Assembly (NCBI GenBank): GCA_021819225.1
Contig: JAKARU010000048.1
Span: 1-6,652 of the forward strand
Reading direction: 5' to 3'
DNA length: 6,652 nt
Source: Thermoplasmata archaeon
Lineage (GTDB): Archaea > Thermoplasmatota > Thermoplasmata > Thermoplasmatales > Thermoplasmataceae
This document shows positions 1-4,913 of this stretch, piece after piece. A program made the position numbers and the translations under genes. Within the stretch, counting starts at the first letter, position 1; the number at the start of each line of letters is the position of its first letter. The notes beneath the pieces were generated by a model, which did not search any database, had not been told where the DNA came from, and saw nothing but the letters and a program-made list of their open reading frames with translations.

Positions 1-1764
1 ATTGAAAGAAGATACCAACTGGGAAATTTGAATGATAAGGATGCTCTAAGGCTATTCCGATTAGTATCAAGGGAAAGGAACCGAAAAGATCTGGTAGGTC
101 TGAGTGATTCGGCAATAAATAACTTGTGTTTCAAAGTTAGAAACTACCCACTACTAATAAAGTGGTCAATAGGTCAAGTTTGCTTAGGAAAAGAAATAAA
201 CATTGCTTTCTCAGTGATATTAGAGGGTAACAGTGAAATCGCTCAATTTGCGTTCAATGATGTTTTCTCATTGCTATCTCCCAGTTCAAAGACTGTACTA
301 TTTAGTATAATAGTTTATGAAAATAAACGTATTCGAAAACCAATTCTAGCCAATATCTCAAAATTAGGTGACGATGACTTAGATAATGCTATCAAAGAAC
401 TTCAACTAAGTTCATTTATAATTTCTGAAGTAATTGAAGGTTCCGATTCTACTGAAACAGTGTATTATATGCTGGACTTGACTATGGGATTTGTTGAAAC
501 AAAACTTCAGAATGAAGTGGAAACATTACGTATATTGCAAACTAATAAATATCATTTAGAAGATCAGATACAAAATGAGGAGATTGCAAAATCAGCCTAT
601 GCTCAATCTTTGTTTTCATTAGGTGTGAAGACAGACAGTGATAAAATTGCTTTCACATATATTAAGTCCGCTAAGAATTACCAATTCAAGGGAGATCTTA
701 CAGAGGCTGAAAAATTATTCAAAGAAGCAATCAAATATTCTCCCAACTTTTCATATGCGTTGATTGAATATTCAAAGTTTGAGTTCGAACGAGGTTTTAT
801 TAGAAGGGCACTTGAATTAATAAAAAAAGCTGTTGACTCTGATGATTCAAATTTTCATTCATGGTTTACATATGGCAAAATGCTGCGTAAAAATAGGAAA
901 TATTCAGAGGCAGTTTCTGCATTAAAACAGGCTAAAAAATTAAATCCAGAATATCTACCTATTTACAACGAACTTGGAAGGACTTATACATTCTTAGGAG
1001 AATACGATTATGCTGACGCGGAGTTTCATTCTGCATTAATAGATCAAAAATATCCAAATATACGACATAAAATTATTACTTTGCAATATTTAGCAAACAA
1101 TTTTAAAAGAAAAGCTGAAGCGTGCAGGGAAAGAAAAGATCTTGAAGGGGAACTTAATAATTTTAAAAATTCTCTTTCATCCATTGATGCTGCACTCGAA
1201 CTATCTCCTCGCGATATCAAACTCTTGAGTCTAAGGTCCAGCGCCTACGTAGAATTAGGTGTAGTTCTCTGCAAAACCGATAATTTAAAAGAAGGTATTT
1301 CCTATCTTTACAAAGTCGTAGAACCAATTAGACTGGGTAATAGTTTGATTGATCCAATAAATCCTGCTTTTTATGAAGCTTGTTATTATTTGGTCGTTTT
1401 TGCAGGAAAGGGTAATCTTATTAGTCAAAACGAAATGAAGAAACTAGTTTCAAAGGGGAAGAGCAATTGTGTAGGGAACCCAAAATGGGAGAATAAATTC
1501 AAGAAACTTGGTGAGGAGAAAAACTCAGAGAATTTTGAAAATGTGGGAGCATCTACATTATACGGTTACGTAAAATTTTACAATTACAACAGGATTTTTG
1601 GTCTTATAGAATCTGGAGGTCAGGGTTATTTGTTCTTTCCGAATTCTTTCAAAGATCACATAAATAAAGAATCATTAATTGATTGCAAGGGTAGATATGT
1701 GTGCTTCATTCCCGGTGTAAGCGATGGTAAGAATATTGCCACGCTTGTTTCATTTAAAGATTAA
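1..1764 (+). CDS. STAND (NB-ARC-like) NTPase with TPR repeats and C-terminal cold-shock-like domain, 5' partial
   Basis: The frame is open to the left edge (codons from base 1 read IERRYQLGN), so the TTG at 28 is probably internal and the real start and nucleotide-binding core lie outside. Numbering from that TTG: residues 1-60 look like the end of an ARC module, with a DALRLF helix and a GxP-type segment NYPLLIKW (39-46). Residues 70-160 resemble the winged helix that follows it (SPSSKTVLFSI, then a hydrophobic strand pair). Residues about 205-435 are TPR-like helical pairs, for example GDLTEAEKLFKEAIKYSPN and KYSEAVSALKQAKKLNPE. Residues 513-576 align with cold-shock domains: GYVKFYN matches G.VKWFN, RIFGLI the RNP1 position, and a late G..A..V. 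In this family ligand binding by the C-terminal repeats triggers NTP-dependent oligomerisation and activation of an N-terminal effector; that effector is not visible here. Base composition is AT-rich (17 of 60 G/C in 541-600). Role in antiviral sensing is inference; the alternative is a STAND transcriptional regulator. Confidence 0.8.
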   Translation: MERRYQLGNLNDKDALRLFRLVSRERNRKDLVGLSDSAINNLCFKVRNYPLLIKWSIGQVCLGKEINIAFSVILEGNSEIAQFAFNDVFSLLSPSSKTVLFSIIVYENKRIRKPILANISKLGDDDLDNAIKELQLSSFIISEVIEGSDSTETVYYMLDLTMGFVETKLQNEVETLRILQTNKYHLEDQIQNEEIAKSAYAQSLFSLGVKTDSDKIAFTYIKSAKNYQFKGDLTEAEKLFKEAIKYSPNFSYALIEYSKFEFERGFIRRALELIKKAVDSDDSNFHSWFTYGKMLRKNRKYSEAVSALKQAKKLNPEYLPIYNELGRTYTFLGEYDYADAEFHSALIDQKYPNIRHKIITLQYLANNFKRKAEACRERKDLEGELNNFKNSLSSIDAALELSPRDIKLLSLRSSAYVELGVVLCKTDNLKEGISYLYKVVEPIRLGNSLIDPINPAFYEACYYLVVFAGKGNLISQNEMKKLVSKGKSNCVGNPKWENKFKKLGEEKNSENFENVGASTLYGYVKFYNYNRIFGLIESGGQGYLFFPNSFKDHINKESLIDCKGRYVCFIPGVSDGKNIATLVSFKD

Positions 1765-2185
1765 GCAATTATTAAGATCTACTAGAAATCAAGAAAAAAT
1801 ATTTTTAAATTTATCCAATGATGAATACGGTAATCTTCCCGATAAATTTTCTGATGTTCAGCAATGAAAACAAAAAGATTTCAAAAATACTAAGGAAACA
1901 AAAATAGAGTTTCTATCAGTTAAACACTTTCATTCACATATATGGAAATTCTAAGAGACTTTTAATGGAAATCTACGCTAGTAAGAACTGGAGTGTCATG
2001 ATGAATATAATGGGTATTTCTTTTCACGGGGTGTAGGATTTAAGGGTACCTAGCAGTTGGTAAAGAGGATATTATGACAGTCTTTGAACTCAAAAGAAAA
2101 ATTATATGCAAAACGTCAAGGCAAGTTTTAAGATGAATAAGTCAAGTAAAAGTAAACGTTATTAAATTTAGCCAGGGTGTGAATG
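1765..2185. other. AT-rich intergenic stretch, decayed frames, no convincing gene
   Basis: No long frame is present. Immediately after the STAND stop, the +1-shifted frame (1760-1978) reads for about 70 codons with only TGA at 1865 and TAA at 1952 interrupting it, which may be a relic or chance. A T5 run at 1802-1806 could help terminate the upstream transcript. A tiny ATG frame at 2074-2136 (20 codons) follows a GAGG at 2065-2068, but nothing supports it as a gene. A short frame from ATG 1965 ends at a TAG near 2033-2037 and contains NIMGISFHGV, which could be a helix-turn-helix scrap from an old transposase; I could not identify it. Confidence 0.5.
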
Positions 2186-2227
2186 TGTAAATGGCAAGTG
2201 AATTCTGTCCAATTATGGCAGACGAAA
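2186..2227 (+). repeat. IS21 left terminal inverted repeat
   Basis: This segment begins TGTAAATGGC and pairs with the reverse complement of 4275-4316 without gaps at 30 of 42 positions. Conserved blocks are TGTAAA, TGAAT, TGTCCAA, GGCA and GAAA. The boundary at the TG is chosen because the match to the other end fails within two bases outside it. Confidence 0.75.
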
Positions 2228-2254
2228 AGTTTCCAGTTTTGGCAATCGAAAAAT
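2192..2254 (+). repeat. Left-end 24-bp iterons, probable transposase-binding sites
   Basis: TGGCA recurs at 2192, 2216 and 2240, exactly 24 bp apart, each followed after two bases by GAA. A second box, TGTCC at 2206 and TTTCC at 2230, keeps the same 24-bp spacing. IS21 elements typically carry several internal repeats at each end that bind IstA, and these fit that role. The last unit runs out around 2254. Confidence 0.7.
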
Positions 2255-2289
2255 AGCCAGTCCCATATGCAGAGTTTGGGTGCAGCGGG

Positions 2290-3381
2290 TTGCTTGAACA
2301 GGAGGGATGGTACATGATAAAGAGCATGAAGGATCAGGGGCTTTCCATCAGTGAGATTTCAAGGAGACTGGGGATAAGCAGGACAACTGTAAGGAAATAT
2401 CTCAGATCAGGAAAGTTGCCACAATATCAAAGGATCCCTGCAGAATCCATGATCAAATCGTATATTCCTCTCATGAGGGAGATGATTGATGTGCACAATC
2501 TCTCTGCAGTGAGGATATACGAGGAGCTGAAGAAGAAAGGATTCCAGGGTTCATATTCCCTTGTGAAGCAGTACAGCAGGCCCATGAGAAATGACAGGAA
2601 AATAATGGCAGTCTACAGGTACGAAACCGATCCTGGAAAGCAGTCTCAGGTGGATTTCAGAGAGTTTGGATACATAGATATTGACGGGAAAAGGAGAAAA
2701 CTGTATGCCTTCAGCATGATCCTTGGATACTCCAGGGTGAGGTATGCAGAATTCACCACTGATATCAGCACACGAAATGTGATCCGCATGCACCTCAATG
2801 CCTTTCACTTATTTGGTGGATACAGAGATACAATCCTTTATGACAACATGAAACAGATCGTCCTTGAACGCAAGCTCAAAGCTTCAGAGTCAAGGTTCAA
2901 CGGAGAGTTCATGAGCTTCTCCCAGTATTATGGTATAATTGTAAGACTCTGTTATCCCTACCGTGCACAGACTAAGGGAAAGATCGAGAATACCATCAAA
3001 TATCTCAGGTACAACTTCTGGCCAGGCAGATCCTTTGAGTCCATCCCAGACATCAATGTACAATGTCAGGAATGGCTTCTGAAGGTCAATTCCCATATCC
3101 ATGGCACCACCCATGAAATACCACATGAAAGACTGAAGAATGAGCATCTCAATCCCATGGATTCAGTGCAGGACTATTCCATCAGGATAGAGAAGATAAG
3201 GAAAATATCCAGGGACTGCTATGTTTCCTACAAGGGGAACAGATATTCAGTTCCATGGATATACGCAGGCAGGGCCGCTAGGATCACAGAATCGTCAACC
3301 CTGAAGATACAGATTGATTCTCTGATCGTGGCAGAACATGATATTCTCCCCGGATCCGGAAGAATATCAAGGAGGAAATAG
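2290..3381 (+). CDS. istA: IS21 transposase IstA, C-terminally truncated by an amber codon
   Basis: IstA is the DDE-type transposase of IS21 elements, cutting and joining the element ends with help from the ATPase IstB. Of 363 residues, about 17-38 form a helix-turn-helix of the ISEISRRLGISRTTVRKYL type for end binding. An rve/RNase H-like integrase core follows, with catalytic residues seen as D122 (QSQVDFREFG), D185 (ILYDNMKQ) and E233 (KGKIENTIKYLR), so the active site is intact. Residues about 300-350 form the small beta-rich domain that follows the core. The frame stops at TAG 3379-3381 but continues in frame for 33 more codons, to a TAA that overlaps the istB ATG. The natural protein was therefore about 397 residues and the TAG is a nonsense mutation, probably from GAG or AAG. 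Start is TTG 2290 by family resemblance, with ATG 2314 as alternative. Loss of the tail may impair contact with IstB. Confidence 0.88.
   Translation: MLEQEGWYMIKSMKDQGLSISEISRRLGISRTTVRKYLRSGKLPQYQRIPAESMIKSYIPLMREMIDVHNLSAVRIYEELKKKGFQGSYSLVKQYSRPMRNDRKIMAVYRYETDPGKQSQVDFREFGYIDIDGKRRKLYAFSMILGYSRVRYAEFTTDISTRNVIRMHLNAFHLFGGYRDTILYDNMKQIVLERKLKASESRFNGEFMSFSQYYGIIVRLCYPYRAQTKGKIENTIKYLRYNFWPGRSFESIPDINVQCQEWLLKVNSHIHGTTHEIPHERLKNEHLNPMDSVQDYSIRIEKIRKISRDCYVSYKGNRYSVPWIYAGRAARITESSTLKIQIDSLIVAEHDILPGSGRISRRK
2301..2306 (+). promoter_or_regulatory. Shine-Dalgarno-like GGAGGG, start ambiguity for istA
   Basis: GGAGGG lies seven bases before an ATG at 2314 and would make that ATG a good start. 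The family N-terminal pattern (ML.qE.w..Ik), however, is matched from the TTG at 2290, which has no clear ribosome-binding site. The site supports 2314 and homology supports 2290; I kept 2290 for the gene. Confidence 0.45.
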
Positions 3382-3483
3382 CATTTTGAAGGCCTCCTCA
3401 AAGCGATCAGGGGACAGAATATGGAGAATTTCCAGACAAGGGTGAAGAAGCGTGATCTGTCAGAATATGAGGAGGTCATTTAA
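3382..3483 (+). pseudogene. istA: Severed C-terminal tail of istA
   Basis: In the istA frame beyond the TAG, 33 codons reading HFEGLLKAIRG...DLSEYEEVI lead to a TAA at 3481-3483. The composition is that of a normal IstA C-terminus, and the terminal TAA overlaps the istB start as TAATG. This shows the amber codon is a lesion rather than the natural end. There is no start codon of its own with a ribosome-binding site, so it is presumably untranslated unless the stop is suppressed. Confidence 0.65.
3471..3476 (+). promoter_or_regulatory. Ribosome-binding site for istB, coupled to the istA stop
   Basis: GGAGGT, a perfect complement to the archaeal 16S 3' end, sits six bases before the istB ATG at 3483. 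It lies inside the last codons of istA, and the istA TAA overlaps the ATG (TAATG), a classic arrangement for translational coupling. Because istA now stops 100 bases early, coupling should be weakened and istB would depend on this site alone. Confidence 0.7.
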
Positions 3484-4240
3484 TGGATTCTTATGAAAGG
3501 GTGCATGAAAGTTTGATCTCTCTTGGAATGGACACCATTGAACACACCATTGACAATTATCTGGAGAATGCCAGGGACAAAAGCATCATGGAGATCCTGG
3601 ATCATCTCCTCTCTGAAGAGGTGAAGAGCAAGCTCTCCAAAAGATATGATACAAAGTTGAAGTATGCAGGTTTTCCCTTCAGAAAAACCATGGAGGAGTT
3701 CGATTTCCCGTTCCAGAGATCCATCGACAAGTCAGTCATAGATGATCTCATGACACTCAGATTCATGCATAATAAAGAGAATATGGTATTCCTTGGACCT
3801 CCCGGAGTAGGGAAGACACATCTTTCGGTTGCATTGAAATAAGGGCTCTCCAGTCCGACGTTTCCGCGTATTACACATCTGCAGTGAAACTGGTGCAGTC
3901 TCTCAGGAAGGAATACCAGAGAGACAGGTTTAACATCCTCCTCAGGAGCTATTCAAAGTACAGGATCATGATAGTTGATGAGATTGGTTATCTGCCATTG
4001 AACCGTGAGGAATCAAATCTCCTATTCCAGTTTGTCTCGCACAGGTATGAGAAATCATCCACGATCTTCACATCCAACAAGTCTTTTTCAGAATGGGATG
4101 AGGTCATGGGAGATCAGGTGATGGCATCAGCCATCCTGGACAGGATTTTACATCATTGCACGGTGTTGAACATCAAGGGTGAGTCTTACAGGCTCAAAGA
4201 CCGGCGGAAGGGTAATCCTCCGCCTTACAGGGAGAAGTGA
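3483..4240 (+). pseudogene. istB: IS21 helper ATPase IstB, broken by a single-base frameshift
   Basis: IstB is an AAA+ ATPase that helps IstA choose and capture the target. The first frame (3483-3842, 119 residues) holds the N-terminal helical region and Walker A GPPGVGKTH (105-113), then hits TAA at 3840-3842. The rest continues in the -1 frame from about 3836 to the TGA at 4238-4240. It contains IRALQSDVSAYYTSAVKLV, Walker B IMIVDEIGYLPL (DE codons at about 3977-3982), the sensor stretch TSNKSFSEW, and the family ending. Restoring one base in the AAA run at 3837-3839 gives one protein of about 252 residues, the normal IstB length. A GTG at 3884 could start the second half, but that product would lack Walker A. 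The lesion could be true decay or a homopolymer sequencing error. Confidence 0.87.
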
Positions 4241-4262
4241 AAAAAAATGGAAAACATAAATA

Positions 4263-4310
4263 CGGGTGGACAGATTTCATTTGCCGATTTTGGACAATAT
4301 TCATCTGGCG
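4263..4310 (-). repeat. Right-end 24-bp iterons, probable transposase-binding sites
   Basis: Read on the minus strand, the CGCC/CGGC cores fall at 4310-4307 and 4286-4283, 24 bp apart, each followed by a GAA block as at the left end. The TGTCC boxes (TGGACA on the plus strand at 4291-4296 and 4267-4272) keep the same 24-bp spacing. Two units are clear; a third is only partly recognisable. Confidence 0.65.
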
Positions 4311-4316
4311 TTTACA
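4275..4316 (-). repeat. IS21 right terminal inverted repeat
   Basis: The reverse complement starts TGTAAACGCC and matches the left end 2186-2227 at 30 of 42 positions without gaps. The element ends in CA, as expected. The match could be extended by one base (C at 4317 against G at 2185), so the boundary is uncertain by about one base. Confidence 0.75.
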
Positions 4317-4360
4317 CTCTCTGATAGTGAGCGTTTTTAACAAAGCCTTCATATTAATTC

Positions 4361-4506
4361 ATGGATAATCTTGAAAAAGAAGTATCAAATTCATCTGAGA
4401 CCTGAAAATTAATTTCTAAATTCCTTTGGAAGCTGATGAAATTGAAAAAGAATCAGGTTTAGAAATGGATCCATTCTTAGGCAAGGATTCAACCATTAAA
4501 AATTAA
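4361..4506 (+). pseudogene. Remnant of a small acidic protein, possibly an antitoxin
   Basis: From ATG 4361 the frame reads MDNLEKEVSNSSET and meets TGA at 4403. The same frame continues KLISKF, and after a shift near 4421 the next frame reads PLEADEIEKESGLEMDPFLG and on to TAA at 4504-4506. Together these give a plausible protein of about 48 residues, rich in Glu and Lys, with one nonsense and one frameshift lesion. The continuity of charged, protein-like sequence across two frames suggests decay rather than chance. I do not recognise the family. Small size, charge and the position just ahead of a PIN-like remnant suggest an antitoxin, by inference only. Confidence 0.35.
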
Positions 4507-4586
4507 TTAATATACTAAATAAACGTATTTGCAATAAAATTTTTGGAATTACAGATTAAGTTGGACTCATAAGTGGAACTATCTAA

Positions 4587-4844
4587 ATGCGTCTACAGAT
4601 TTTAAAGGATAACTGTCTCGTCAGTCGATCCAGTTGTAAAGATGCATGCTATGGGCTATTGAGAACAAATAAATTTAAATTGGAACTTATGTATTTATTG
4701 TGGAAGATCATGAGTGGTATAATTTCAACATCTCTCTATGAAAATATATTTTCTGCAGGATATGTTAAAATTCCAAAAGTTCTTGAACTTAAAGTTTTTA
4801 TTTTTAATTTTATAAAATACTTTTTCTTTCTGAGAATATTTTAA
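4587..4844 (+). pseudogene. Short frame with faint PIN-domain (VapC-like) resemblance, degenerate
   Basis: An 85-residue frame from ATG 4587 without a visible ribosome-binding site. Residues about 6-40 (ILKDNCLVS...KDACYGLLRTNKFKLEL) follow the spacing of a PIN nuclease N-terminus, where one expects IL-D-x-N-x-LVS, then KD, then LL...FKL. The normal acidic residue is displaced: KDN stands where DxN would be. The C-terminal 40 residues are hydrophobic and aromatic-rich (IFNFIKYFFFLRIF), unlike a PIN fold, as if read out of frame in AT-rich DNA. If the resemblance is real this is a dead toxin. The alternative is a random frame; the evidence is weak. Confidence 0.25.
4795..4828 (+). terminator. 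U-rich tract, possible archaeal terminator for plus-strand transcripts
   Basis: Three T5 runs (4795-4799, 4801-4805, 4821-4825) lie within a strongly T-rich stretch on the plus strand, just before the convergent HerA-like gene. Archaeal RNA polymerase can terminate at U-tracts without a hairpin. The tract overlaps the end of the weak frame 4587-4844. Confidence 0.35.
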
Positions 4845-4907
4845 GGAAATATTAGAATGGTTGTAATATCTAACATTCCGTTTTTATATTTTTAAAATCT
4901 TTTGAAC

Positions 4908-4913
4908 AAAAAA
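4908..4913 (-). terminator. T6 run directly after the HerA-like stop codon
   Basis: On the minus strand the TAA of the HerA-like gene is followed at once by TTTTTT, consistent with intrinsic archaeal termination. No strong hairpin precedes it; CCGTT/AACGG at 4878-4882 and 4916-4920 can pair but leave a loop of over 30 bases. Confidence 0.4.

Larger units (their letters stand above)
2186..4316 (+). mobile_element. IS21-family insertion sequence (about 2.13 kb), degenerate
   Basis: The element is bounded by TGTAAA at the left and TTTACA at the right, the TG...CA termini expected of IS21. The outer 42 bases match the reverse complement of the other end at 30 of 42 positions. Inside are istA and istB in the standard order with an overlapping stop/start. 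Length and gene order fit IS21 (usually about 1.8-2.6 kb). Both genes are damaged, by an amber codon in istA and a frameshift in istB, so the copy is probably not autonomous. No target-site duplication is evident: the five bases before the left end are GAATG and those after the right end are CTCTC. The interior is less AT-rich than the flanks (24 of 60 G/C in 2641-2700). Confidence 0.85.
4317..4913. other. AT-rich interval between the IS and the HerA-like gene, small degenerate frames
   Basis: No gene of confident identity lies here. Two degraded frames are listed separately (4361-4506 and 4587-4844), as are two U-rich tracts. A TATA-like AT block with TTAATATAC sits near 4506-4514, in a position to drive the second small frame, but this is only base composition. 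A four-base stem CACT/AGTG (4315-4328) followed by T5 at 4334-4338 spans the IS junction and is too weak to call a terminator. Confidence 0.5.

Noticed and set aside
28..30. TTG at 28 as the true start of the STAND protein
   Set aside because: The frame is open back to base 1 and the upstream residues continue the ARC-like sequence (YQLGNLNDKDALRLF), with no ribosome-binding site in front of the TTG.
2192..2254. A short CRISPR array from the 24-bp-spaced repeats
   Set aside because: The repeated cores are only a few conserved bases with no unique spacers of 30-40 bp, and they match the inverted end of the same IS.
2142..2327. Minus-strand 61-codon frame over the IS left end
   Set aside because: It overlaps the terminal repeat, iterons and istA start, and its product shows no motif.
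3379..3381. Reading the istA TAG as pyrrolysine or programmed readthrough
   Set aside because: Some archaea decode TAG as pyrrolysine, but there is no tRNA-Pyl or pyl gene here, the residue is not in a catalytic place, and istB in the same element also carries a lesion. Simple decay explains both.
2551..3479. Minus-strand open frames inside istA (2551-2808, 2890-3147, 3228-3479)
   Set aside because: They are antisense to a well-supported transposase, have no ribosome-binding sites or recognisable motifs, and their openness follows from the codon use of the sense gene.
3834..3842. Programmed -1 frameshifting in istB
   Set aside because: The bases around the break do not form an X XXY YYZ slippery heptamer, no strong downstream hairpin is evident, and IstB in this family is normally one continuous frame.
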